A DNA stretch of 64,000 nt, taken from positions 66,194,672 to 66,258,671 of the forward strand of contig NC_088708.1 of NCBI RefSeq assembly GCF_963576615.1. Reading direction: 5' to 3'. The position numbers and the translations under genes were made by a program. The notes below the pieces were generated by a model, which did not search any database, was not told the DNA's origin, and saw only the letters and a program-made list of their open reading frames with translations. Positions 51,840-62,992 of this stretch are shown in pieces (position 1 is the stretch's first letter; each line of letters starts with the position of its first letter). Origin of the DNA: Watersipora subatra (Eukaryota > Bryozoa > Gymnolaemata > Cheilostomatida > Watersiporidae).

Positions 51840-53270
51840 TCGTATCAGCAGCCCTACTACTGGAAAAGATTTCAGAGTTTGTGAGTGTGGGGAAAAAATC
51901 TACTTACAAAAAAGTGAAGTCTTATGAAAGGCCTTAATGAGAAAACACTAGATGAATTTTTTGAATAAAATAAATTGTTGTTAAAAAGTTATAATACCAA
52001 AGGTTTTAACTATCTATAGGACTATTTTAGAAGCTCCATTAGCTTGACCACGCAGGTAATCAGCTCTCATCGCCACCATAACCTAATTTACCTGTTGGTC
52101 TATTCGACTAATAATGAAAGATCTGATAATTGCTGAACTAGATGTAATCTTATACTGGTTGCGTATTGGACATCATCGCTACTGTAGGTAGGACTTCAAA
52201 CCAACAGATTTATTTTAGTATTAATCTTAAACATATTGTTATGGTAGGCTATTAAGCTAGATTTGTATTCTCAGTTTTGTCTCAATAGGTTTAGTGCAAC
52301 ATTCATGCTGTAAATATTGTAAAAAGTGCTATCAGAATTTTAGACTTCTAGGTCTGCATGGGTTAGTAATGTCCAAAAAAATCAATGCCCTCTTAGCAAA
52401 AGTTCTTTCTGCTGCCTGTTTGCTGCCTGCTGCCTGCTGCCTTCTATTAACTTCTCTTACTTGATTCACATACAACCTTCTGGAAAACCTCTATCTGACA
52501 ATGTGCTACAAAATTCATAGACTGTGGACATGTTTATAAAAGTTTACTTGATCAGGCTTATAAAGATTTACCTGATCAGGTTTATAAAGGTTTACTTGAT
52601 CATGTTTATAAAGGTTTACCTGATCAGGTTTATAAAGGTTTACCTGATCGTCTTTATAAAGGTTTACTTGATCAGGTTTATAAAGATTTACTTGATCAGG
52701 TTTATAAAAGTTTACCTGATCAGGTTTATAAAGGTTTACTTGATCAGGTTTATAAAAGTTTACCTGATAATGTTGATGAAATTTACCTGATCATGTTTAT
52801 AAAGGTTTACCTGATCAGGCTTATAAAGGTTTACTTGATCATGTTTATAAAGGTTTACCTGATCAGGTTTATAAAGGTTTACCTGATCGTCTTTATAAAG
52901 GTTTACCTGATCATGTTTATAAAGATTTACCTGATCAGGTTTATAAAGGTTTACCTGATCAGGTTTATAAAGGTTTACTTGATCAGGTTTATAAAAGTTT
53001 ACCTGATAATGTTTATGAAATTTGCCTGATCATGTTTATAAAGATTTACCTGATCATGTTTATAAAGGTTTACCTGATCAGGCTTATAAAGATTTACTTG
53101 ATCATGTTTATAAAGGTTTACCTGATCAGGTTTATAAAAGGTTACCTGATGCTGGATAGCAATTTTGCTGTAGAGTTTAATCAGCTGGTGTACTGTGGAT
53201 CTTGTTACCTGTGAAGCTTTAAGATCCCATATAAGCTTGTCTTTTGTTGATAAGTTTAATATCAAAATAT
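51840..53270 (-). pseudogene. Relic of a duplicated nAChR gene (exon 4-like fragment plus intron)
   Basis: Around 53219-53260 the minus strand reads KDKLIWDLKAS. At DNA level AAGCTTATATGGGATC differs at one position from the start of gene B exon 4 (45798-45907). The fragment runs on for about the same length as that exon to a CAG-GTAACC donor-like site near 53151. Farther down the minus strand, 51840-52290 resembles 45030-45490, which lies in the same relative place inside gene B (the intron after exon 4). Matching order and spacing of exon and intron suggest a former tandem copy of gene B. No other exons are recognisable and key residues (WDP, WLPDIVLYN) are gone. The 24-bp array at 52529-53150 grew between the two parts. 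An alternative is that the shared 450 bp is just an interspersed repeat and the exon match is chance. Confidence 0.55.
52529..53150 (-). repeat. 24-bp array, about 26 copies, adjoining the nAChR relic donor
   Basis: The minus-strand unit is CCTGATCAGGTAAACCTTTA plus TAAA. The first unit merges with CATCAGGTAACCTTTTATAA at the end of the exon-4-like relic, so the array seems to have grown from that donor. Variants with GATCAT/GATCGT occur. Confidence 0.9.
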
Positions 53271-53732
53271 TTCTGAATAAAGAGTTGTTCACTCAACCAA
53301 AAGCTATACACGCGTATTTATCCTACTTATGTGTGTGGTCTAGTAGGCCACAAAAGTGACACGTTACATTGTCATCAAACTATATATTAAATGTTCAGTA
53401 AAAGATTGACTTTAGCTTATGGTTATATGTCTCAAGGTCTTTAGGGCAAACTTGTTTATAACAAAACACTGAATGATACCATTTTTATACAAAATGGATT
53501 TCAAACAATCTATTAGTTGGGATTAAATGACCTAGAACAAAATCATACTCTACCTAAATATGTTTTATGGCTAACCTTCTTGAGCAGATGTTCATGGAAC
53601 ATCAGCTCAAGGAGGTTAGCTGATCAACTTTTGAAGTCTTGATGTCACATTTTACATTTGAAGTGTAAAATAATGAAAAAAAAACTAGCAGATAAATTAT
53701 TGTTTCACAGCACAGAACTTTCATGTATCTCA

Positions 53733-54045
53733 CGTCAGTCCAACTCTATTTATAGTAACACAAACAGGCTGTGATCACACTAGTCTAATTCTCTCTAGAG
53801 TAGCTCAAGCAGACTTTGATCACATCAGTTTAACTTTGTTTATAGTCACACCATAAGGCTGTGATCACACCAGTCTAATTGTGTCTATTGTAACACAAAC
53901 AGGCCGATCACACCAGTTTAACTCTGTCTATAGAGACACAAGCGAGCTGTGATCACGCCAGACTAACTCTGCCTATAGTTATACAAACAGGCTGTGATTA
54001 TCAGTCTAACTCCGCTTATAGCCGCTGTGATCACACCAATGCAGG
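53733..54045. repeat. About 45-bp degenerate tandem repeat, 6-7 copies
   Basis: Units share AGGCTGTGATCACACCAGTC, TAACTCTGTCTATAG and ACACAAAC. Confidence 0.85.
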
Positions 54046-55747
54046 TAGTTTTTTATGTACGATTTCTTTTTACGCCTCATTTGAAATTGCTTATACTTGT
54101 ATAGAATAGATATGAAATCTTTAAAAAGTATTTAGCTTAAAATTTGATAGATTTGCCATTATTTATCCGAGAACTATTCAGTGTAGAAACTTTTTGCTAG
54201 AACTTGAATAAGCTATTTATGATACGATAGAGTTCATTTTAATGAGCTCTCAAAGTCAGCAAAATGTACAAGTTACCAAGTGTCTTTTTACACAGACTCA
54301 GCCATGTCTTTGGTAATAGTATTCAAACAGCTAGGGACTTACAAATAAGAGCATATTTTATACTTTGTGATGTTACTGACTGTCTGTAAGGCTGGATGAT
54401 GGTGTCTAGAGCACATACAGCTGTTATCATGAGAGTCTATAATCTGCCACTTCCAACGCAACTAATAGCTTGACAGTAATCTAATCCCTAACAGGATTAT
54501 GTAAGATCAACCTATGGCAGATGAGGTTATAACCCCTGCCTAACTGTATCAGCTGTCATCACCACGAACACCTGCTTCTCTTGACAGAATACCCTCTTCT
54601 TCCATTTGACACTCCCTTCTAATCTAATTAGGTCAGATGAGTTTCTGTAGGAAGGCATCTTTTGTTGCCACTTTAAAAACACCACACAGATGTCACGGAA
54701 TTGCAACCATGCAGTATTTCTATAATGAAAAAGTGTGTTTGAGTTGTCTCTTGGCAATACCTTTATGGAATATACCTTTATTTTTGCCAATGAATTACTA
54801 TATAAATATACCTCTATAGAAAAGCCAACAATTGGCAGGTAGTGGTGTAGTTGACAGAATTCATGAAGATTTTGAGATTTAGCAGTAAGTTTAACACCTA
54901 CCTTACGGTTTATCAGAGATAAATACTAATAAGTCAGTTATGGTTTGGGACTAGAGTGGCACCAGTGCTTACTTGAAGATAGCAAGATACACCCTCTCTC
55001 ATTCTTACAATTAAACAAGCAGAGTTATTGGTGTTCATCTGCTTGATCAGACAATCGCTTGATGCTTCTTCTAGTTAGTAGGCGATTATCTTTGCATAAT
55101 TTAGAGTTTTGTTCCCAAAAGGCTTTTCCAATTTAAGTTAATTAAAAGTGATTAATCTCCAGCGATATATAACTTTCTCTCTCTCCTTTGTTATCTTTGT
55201 CTTTTATCGTAGAGACTATTTTATTTAGCCTCACTCTATATGTTTCTATAGTGCTTTTCTAAACCTCCTATGGTCTGTCTAAATAATCTAGGGAAGGTGT
55301 TATATGTGTCAAAACTTTCTTGTCATATACTTTCTCATTGCCTCTTTTAATGAAGATCAGACAAATAGTCTCTCTGTCTCCATATATTAACTCCAATTCT
55401 CTGGTCCTGTTCCAATTAATGTATATGTAGTGAGCTTAACATTCGCTTGGTCATCGTACCAACTTGTTTACTTAGCGATCAATCTATCTCCCTGCTGTAT
55501 CTCTAACCCAGACTATCTGTCAATTTAATTCTTTAATCAAACCTTGTCTACCTTGTCTGGACAAAATGGACCAACGTAATATTTAGATAAAAGCCAACAA
55601 AAATCACTGACTGTGTCCTGTTTTCAGCACGATTGGACAAAAATTGTTTCTTCAAAAAGAGAATCTAGTAGACATGAGCGAATGTTTTTTCTTTCTGTTG
55701 TAAAGGTTTCCTTACTTTGTGGCAAACAAGTAGTCTACAGTTTTCAA
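54046..55747. other. Intergenic, nothing recognised
   Basis: AT-rich sequence without exon-like stretches, arrays or transposon ends that I can support. Confidence 0.4.
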
Positions 55748-56783
55748 TCCCACAACCAAACACTCGCTTTGCTCGTGTTTGGGAGCTTTTTGATAAATGC
55801 ATATGTGCACACAACTCCCGAAAAGTATCCACCAACAGCCATACCCAAACCCTTGTACCGAAATCCCATCAAAAAATTTAACCATTTTTCTGTCGAGTTG
55901 TTTAAGTATAATAATGATACAAAACAGCTTTACACTTATTTAAATATGTTACCAAGTCTTTGAAAAGTTTCGACAATATCCTAAAACTTACCCATCTGAT
56001 TGGATGATACATAAATAGAAAGATTAATTTGGGCTAAAATCGCCATTAAAATCTGACCAGCCTTTTTAATCAAAATTAAGACTGGCCAACAAAACGCCCA
56101 TAAAGCCATGCGACAGATAGTAGAACTGTAAAGCCGTGCGCATTTCACGAGAAAAACATGCACATTTCACCAGTCTATGGCATTGTCCGATTGCCAAAGG
56201 TTTCTGTAATAAACCTAGACCGTTTGAGGCGTAAACCGATTTACAGATACGAAAATGTGGTACACAGTTTATCAGCCTATGTTTTTTGTCCAATTACCGA
56301 AGGTTGCATTAAGTTATCGAAAACATTAGCCAAATTACTTTACATCTTATGTACAAGCTAGGGTCAAACTACAATGCCCCTTTGTGACAAGAACATTTAT
56401 TTATTTTGCTCCAGTTTGCAAAAAAAACTTCCAGACACAGGTGAATGCTAATGCTTGCTTTCTGTTACAGATCGCTATCAAAACCATTCTACATTCAACA
56501 CAACCAACTTTCAAACTGTGTATATTACACAGCAGCTTGCCATTTTACTTCTAATATTGCATTTCTCCTATTGCAGGGGAGAGATATAAACATATAATCT
56601 TTTCCTTTCATTATTGCTGTTTGTTGTACATAATAACACCCAGTACATTACAGCTATCATTGCAGTTCTCCTATTGCACTACAGTGCCATTTGACTGCTA
56701 ATATTGCATTTCTCAACCAGCAGTACCCTTTCTTTTTTCCATTATCACTTTGGTCGTGGGCTGTATGACAGGGGAATTTCTAG
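55748..56783 (+). mobile_element. Helitron2/Helentron-like element 2 (1036 bp)
   Basis: It starts TCCCACAACCAAACACTCGC and ends GGGGAATTTCTAG, then T. The 3' hairpin is GTCGT-7-ATGAC (56753-56769), 10 bases before CTAG. TTTGGTCGTGGG just before the hairpin is the inverse of the 5' terminus. It aligns with element 1 over both terminal thirds but lacks its ORF. Confidence 0.78.
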
Positions 56784-57657
56784 TGGCAGAAAATATTAAA
56801 GTTTACAATGTGTAAATTCGCAAACCTAAAGTGACGAGTTATTATAATGCCTCAGTACATTAAAAAAACTGTATGTGTTCAGTGCCAGACAGCGGCTACA
56901 TTTTATATCTCAGCAGTCATGGCCGCATTCAATTGTAGCTTGAGAACTGCCGGTTGCTGTCATAAATTCAAATCATAAACATAAAGGTCGTAAGAAGCAA
57001 TGAGGCCGATGCCTCTTCATCTGCTCAGGTCGATGCTAGCATGTAAACGTTCTTCTATTTCACAGAATTTTATTCACTTTACAAATGTATATTTTGAAAA
57101 TTATTAAAACAATTTAGATCTCCCTAAAAGTTAACACTGAACTTTAAAATTTGTGAGACAGTTTTATGTACTTGACAGTTGAGGTCAATGCAAATTGTGG
57201 GGTTGATGGTAGAGATCTCTAACAAGCAAACATGAGAAAGTTAAGCAGTCTATTTATCCAGGCCATGAGCAACAAACATGACCGAGAAATCAACATTAAA
57301 AGATGAGTTGTGAAAAGCCGCTGTTTTAAAAAAGTCATATTGTATCTATAGAAAAATGTAATGTAGCTGAAGGAGAGATAAGATTGTACAAATGATATTT
57401 ATGATTTGGTCAAGATAAGATGAGTAGCATTTGGAGTAAAAGCAAAAAATCTGCCGTTCATTTTGAAATGATTGTAGTGTACACAGAATAAAACCAAATG
57501 AAGCTACTCTCCTCATTTTTTGATTTTTGTCAGCAATGCGGTGAATTTTGAAAATGTTTTTTATAACTATGCATCTGCATATGGTTGAACTAGGTAAAAA
57601 AATTTCTAACGTGACAAGGTGGTTAAAATAACTGGCCATTTGACCATATAAAAAAAT
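56784..57657. other. Intergenic, downstream of gene C
   Basis: AT-rich, no exon recognised; gene C 3' untranslated region presumably lies at its right end. Confidence 0.4.
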
Positions 57658-60600
57658 TTACCAAATTTTTTTTGTCTTGAACCAAACATTTGATGCTGGC
57701 ATCCATAGCAGGAGACCAAGGGAAGCAGAAAGGGTAATCAAAGCGTGTATCCAGAAAAACAAACGATCTAAAACTATGGCCAAGAGTCTCCATTCATCTC
57801 TTATAGCCTTGTGAGCTTCCTTCTGTCTCCTGTGTTTACTGTTTGCTCTTATCTGCTCTATTATTAAGGTCTCTAGTTTGGTACGAGATGGCTTTGATTT
57901 GCTAGTAGCCGTCCCATTGCTATGAGTCGGAGACTTCTTTTTGTCAGCTAATTCCCACGTGTATGTGTACAATAAATCAGATGTACTCATGACTTTAGGT
58001 GGCCTAGGGAACTTTTCAATTTCATCTTCAATTGTCACGGACTTAACAAAGTCGTGTACCAAACCGCGGACGCACAACGCCTTGGCTAGGAAATCAGACA
58101 TAAATGTGCGAATCCAAACTGGAATTCGATGCTGTCTCGGTCCGACATGATGCATTTGTAGGATTATAATTGTCAAGATAATAGAGAAGGATGTCAAGGA
58201 CATGATGATGAAGAGGTAGATGCCTGCAATATAACAGCATAAAATCAAATACAAAAAATGACTACTTAATACGCATACTGTATAACAGAAAGGGTGAAGT
58301 AAGGGAGACAAAAAGCGCTCTGAAATATGGAATTTTTATCTTTTGAAAACAAGAATTCCTAATTATAAGGAATTCTTTAAAACACCACTTAAATTATGTA
58401 GCTTATGTAATTTATGTAATTCTATATTGCATTAAAGTAAAACAACTGTTACACTCTGGATGCCTAAACTAGGCGTTATTTCTTATGTGAGGCATTCAAA
58501 TTTCAACTGCATAGCCTTACCAATTTATACAAAAAACAGCTGTCTTTGCCTTAATAGAGGTACAAAGGCTACATGATAGCCGAGTCTGGTAGGGTCTGTT
58601 GGTAGTTTAGCAATGTATTGGCAACAGCTGTGGCCATAGATCTTTCTGAATATTTAATGTGTACCGACCATAATAATTGCTTACTTTATAATAAATGCAT
58701 TTGGTATATGCTAAAAATATTTTATTGGTTTCATTTCACAAGTTTTCAAATAGAGCAATTACTTTTCAAGATGCATATCACTGAAAGCAGCAAGTGGCAA
58801 ATAGTTCCAAGTCTATGGGTATGCATAGAACTAAATTATGCTTATTACGTACTTTGTTCTATCATATATATTATTATCCTATTTCATCCCATTTGCATCA
58901 AGAGCCCTTATGTTTGTGGCAAACTTAAGGTTGTCTCTTGTATGTTCGACTATCATGCTATGACAAGTTTTATATAATACTCACCTATGGGTGGAACTGA
59001 TGCTATGGCAACTTGTATATAATACTCACCTACGAGTGGAGCTGTTGCTATGACAACTTGTATTTAATAATCACCTACGAGTGGAGCTACTGCTATGGCA
59101 ACTTGTATATAATACTCACCTACGAGTGGAGCTGTTGCTATGACAACTTGTATTTAATAATCACCTACGAGTGGAGCTACTGCTATGGCAACTTGTATAT
59201 AATACTCACCTACGAGTGGAGCTGTTGCTATGACAACTTGTATATAATACTCACTTATAGGTGGAACTGTTGCTATGACAACTTGTATATAATACTCATC
59301 TACGAGTGTAGCTGTTGCTATGACAACTTGTATATAATACTCACCAATGAGTGGAACTGATTCTGAGGTTTTTGGCATACTCTCAGCTACAAGCAGCATA
59401 AAAACGGAGAAGGCGAGAAGCACAGTTATGCCGAGAGTTATCTTCTCTCCGCTGTCCGGTGGTAGATAGAAAGTCATGACATTGAGTATGGCGAGCCATA
59501 GACATGGGAAGACAATGTTGAATAAGTAGTAGAGTACTCTTCTTTTGATAATAAACTTGTATGTTACAAATGGATAGGGTTCAGGGCAGCACTCATAGAT
59601 TACAGAGCTCCTAAAACACAGTGTACATGGATCGTGGATAGAGGTTCAACTAGAAATTCCCCTGTCTTACAGCCCACAACTAAAGTGAAAATGGAAAAAA
59701 GAAAGGGTACTGCTGGCTGTTGAAAAAGTAGTTGTCAGCAGGAATTGACAGAGTATAGTGTAAATGAGAGTTGTTTGAGATGATATAAAATAAATTTGAG
59801 GAAGCACGACTCCAAAAAGGTGCAACTAACAGTTTATTTTGGAGATAAATTTGGGTTACAACCAGGTATATGAGTAATTAGTTAATTGTTGATATTACAG
59901 TTGTATTTGGTAGTGTAATATAAATAGATATATAAAGGTGAAAAAGTTCTATTTTAGAAGTGTAAGTATAGAAAAATGTTAGGAATGTTGTGAATGAAAA
60001 GTATATGGGGAATGTAAAGTTGTATATAAAGTAATAGAAATGGAATAATGGTATATGATATAGAATAATGTTGTAAATAAATTTATATGTAGGCCCTATA
60101 TAAGTATATATAAGGTATTTTGTATACGAACTAATAACAAAGGAAATGTATAATACTAGAAATATAGAAAAGGAGACATGTATTAGGTGTTTAGAAAAAG
60201 TTCATATAGAAAATAATAGAAATAGTATTGTTAGATAAGTGCAGTGTTTTGTTAAAGGTAGCGCAGTCTAGTCTCCTCTCTTTTACTTTGTAGGATTTGG
60301 TCATTGATAGCTAATCGAGTGATGCGCTCCCTAGCGAAGTTGTTAACAAGTAAGCCATTAATGTTTCGAACTCGAGACAGGGAAGAGTATAGTTCATATT
60401 GGAAAAAGTTCATTTCCTGTTACAACGGTAAAATATTGAGAGTTGGTTTGTGTGAGCCGATGAATAGTAACTTTAAGATCTTGAAATTGGATTTTACTGA
60501 AGGTGCGCAAATTTTTCAGTTTCCCTAATAATAGGGAAAGTATAGTTCAGTAAAATCTAATCTCAAGATCTTAAAGTTACTATTCTCAATATTTTACTGT

Positions 60601-62992
60601 TGTAACAGGAATTAACTTTTTCCAATATGAACTATACTCTTCCGAGAGAGAGAGAGAGAGAGCAACAAACGATATTCCAGCGGTAATTTCGGCCATAGAC
60701 TGGTGAAATGTGCACGTTTTTCTCGTGAAATGCGCACGGCTTTACAGTTCTACTATCTGTCGCATGGCTTTATGGGCGTTTTGTTGGCCGGTCTTAATTT
60801 TGATTAAAAAGGTTTGTCAGGTTTTAATGGCAATTTTAGGCCAAATTAATCTTTCTAGTTATGTATAATCCAATCAGATGGGTAAGTTCTAGGATATTGT
60901 CGACACTTTTCAAAGACTTGGTAACATGTTTAAATAGGTTTATATGTGTTTTTTATCATTATTATACTTAAACGACTCCCCAGAAAAATGGTTAAATTTT
61001 TTTATGGGACTCTGGTACAAGGGTTTGGGTATGGCCATTGATGGATACTTCTCGGGAGTTGTGTGCACATATGCATTTATCATATACCTCCCAAACACTC
61101 GCTTCACTCGTGTTTGGTCGTGGGTTAACAGGCAGATATGTTTTAGCTATATTTTTGAGTAAAATGATGTACTGCTTCTCTAAGTTTAAAGTATGCGGTC
61201 AGACACGGCTGTTATACTATTTTCACTCAGTTAGTTCTATGAGTACAGAGTTATTCAATAAGACATGCAATATGGATTTTATAAAAGCATGTCGGTGCTT
61301 AACAAGACTTGCGCTAGCTAAACTGAGGCGTTCATCAGTACACAGCAGAGTTGTGTTGCAACCATAAACATTAGTATTGCTGAATTATATGCAGTTAATA
61401 TTTATTGGCTGAAAAATTACAAATGTAATAGGATAAAAATGTCTATATACTAGTGAGTGGTGATATGATATGTTATGATGCGAAATAATACGATGCGAGA
61501 TAATTCGATGCAATATGATATGACCTAACACAATATAATATGATAACATGCGATAGAACATGATACAATAAAATACCATACTTGTACAATATCATATGAT
61601 GTGCTATGATATGATCATATGCAACACAATTTAGTATGATATTACCTGATACAATATACTAGAAATTCCGCTGTCATACAGCCCACGACCAAAGAGATAT
61701 TGGAAAAAAAGAAAGGGTACTGATGGTTGAGAAATGCAATATTAGCAGTCAAATGGCCCTGCAGTGCAATAGGATAACTGCAATGGTAGCTGTAATGTAC
61801 TGGGTGTGGGTGTTATTATATACAACAAATAGCAATAATGAAAGGAAAAGATTATATGTTTATGTCTCTCTCCCTGCAATAGGAGAAATGCAATATTGGC
61901 CAATATTAGAAGTAAAATGCACTGATATTATTATAATAACAATTAATAATGATTATTATTAATATAGTAGTAATATAAAACCAATACACAATTTTGTTTA
62001 CATTTAAAAACGTCATAGTTTTTATAATCTCATAAGTATAATCTCATAATCTTAAAATCTCATAAGAATCATTAGAAAACAATATCATCTTCATTTCCTT
62101 TACTTACACTGCGTTGTACATCAGTTAGAATACCGAAGTACTCAAGAGTCTAAAATGTCAATTACTTTGAAATCGGCAAAAATGAAACAATTTCAGTACT
62201 CCTACGTTAATTACAGAAACCTTCGACAATGCTATAGACTGGTGAAATGTGCACGTTATTTTTTCGTGAAATGTGCACGACTTAATCGTTCTATTCTCTG
62301 TCGCTCGGCGTTTCAATTTTCGGTCTTAACTTTTATTAAACCAAGCTTTTCAAGCGTTTTGTGGCAATTTTCGTCCAAATTAATCTGTCTATTTGTGTAT
62401 AATCCGATCAAATGGGTTAGTTTTAGGAATTTGCAGTAACCTTTCAAAGGCTTGGTAACATATTTAAATAGGTTTATATGCGTTTTGTATCATTATTATA
62501 CTTAAACAACTTTACTGAAAAATAATTAAATTTGTTAATAGGATTTTGTTACAAGGTTTTGGTGACGGTCGTTAACGGATAATTTTTCGGGAGTTGTGTG
62601 CATATGTGCATTTATCATAAATCTCCCAATCAATCGCTTCGCTCTTGTTTAGTCGTGGGAATACGATACAGTGTGATACGATATGAAATGACATGAAATT
62701 ACAGAATTACCTCTCTGCAGTGATATGAATGAGTTCCCATTCTCCATTGGGCAGATAATTTTCAAGATCGACCTCCAAAGAAATAAGCGTGAGATTGAGC
62801 TGCGTGCTGTCATACATCCAAGAACTGAATTTCATAGTACACTCCTGTACGTCAAATGGGAAATATTTGACATTTATCTGACAGGAAGCCCGATAGCGGA
62901 TGGGTGGGCCCCAAAATACTTCTCCTCTGTAGTCGATCGTCACTTTTGTTTTCATGACTTCTGTGTAGTCCTCAGCGCTGTAACCATCAACA
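57658..62992 (-). CDS. nAChR alpha-type subunit, gene C (3' part, 370 aa in window)
   Basis: Three exons in phase: 62711-62992, 59345-59610, 57658-58223. The first begins at [15 protein letters not shown], just after the expected LYN of loop A, so the signal peptide and N-terminal ligand-binding exons lie right of the window. It carries the Cys-loop (C-x13-[16 protein letters not shown]) and the loop B Trp (SSWMYDS). The second gives [11 protein letters not shown] (vicinal cysteines, alpha type), M1 ([17 protein letters not shown]) and M2 ([17 protein letters not shown], 9' Leu). The third holds M3, the whole intracellular loop with a basic amphipathic helix ([16 protein letters not shown]) and M4, ending FKTKKIW before TAA. 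Gene C fuses exons that are separate in gene B, both around the Cys-loop and in M3-M4. The 3.1-kb intron between the first two exons is mostly two Helitron-like elements. The next intron begins with a nine-copy tandem repeat of its own 5' splice site. Confidence 0.92.
58981..59344 (-). repeat. 45-bp array of the gene C M2-exon 5' splice site, 8 copies
   Basis: The minus-strand unit is CTCGTAGGTGAGTATTATAT, then ACAAGTTGTCATAGCAACAG and CTCCA. It is phase-locked to the true junction (exon ends at 59345, CTCATTG-GTGAGTATT). Seven of eight units keep GTGAGT; the one at about 59296 has GATGAG instead. The exon frame stays open through four units before TAA. Confidence 0.93.
59650..61124 (-). mobile_element. 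Helitron2/Helentron-like element 3 (about 1475 bp)
   Basis: On the minus strand it runs from CCCACGACCAAACACGAGTG to GGAATTTCTAG, then T. The first two bases are changed (AA for TT/TC), so the 5' limit is approximate. The 3' hairpin is weakened (GTTGT...AAGAC). Its 3' 200 bp match the 3' end of element 1 (GTCGTGCTTCCTCAAATTTA region). It contains a large inverted repeat and a (GA)n tract. Its 3' end is 40 bp from the gene C M1-M2 exon. Confidence 0.7.
60381..60643. repeat. About 100-120-bp imperfect inverted repeat
   Basis: The arms are 60381-60501 and 60546-60643, starting GGAAGAGTATAGTTCATATT. The left arm has about 22 extra bases. The loop holds a smaller TTTCCCTA...TAGGGAAA hairpin. A (GA)n run follows at 60644-60661. 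Confidence 0.88.
61440..61658. repeat. Degenerate GATATG/GATACA-rich tract
   Basis: Loose repeats of ATGATATGATATG and ATACAATA fill the gap between Helitron-like elements 3 and 4; related GATACGATATG sequence resumes at 62662-62700. Confidence 0.7.
61659..62660 (-). mobile_element. Helitron2/Helentron-like element 4 (1002 bp)
   Basis: On the minus strand it starts TCCCACGACTAAACAAGAGC and ends AGCGGAATTTCTAG, then T. TTTGGTCGTGGGCTGTATGAC gives both the inverted 5' end and the 3' hairpin. No coding capacity. Its 5' end is 50 bp from the gene C Cys-loop exon, and it lies head-to-tail with element 3. Confidence 0.78.

Noticed and set aside
55613-55963. 116-aa plus-strand frame
   Set aside because: Runs across the 5' end of Helitron-like element 2; the same sequence in sister copies is broken by stops.
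58618-58977. 119-aa plus-strand hydrophobic frame
   Set aside because: Lies in the gene C intron on the opposite strand, with AT-rich composition and no recognisable motif.
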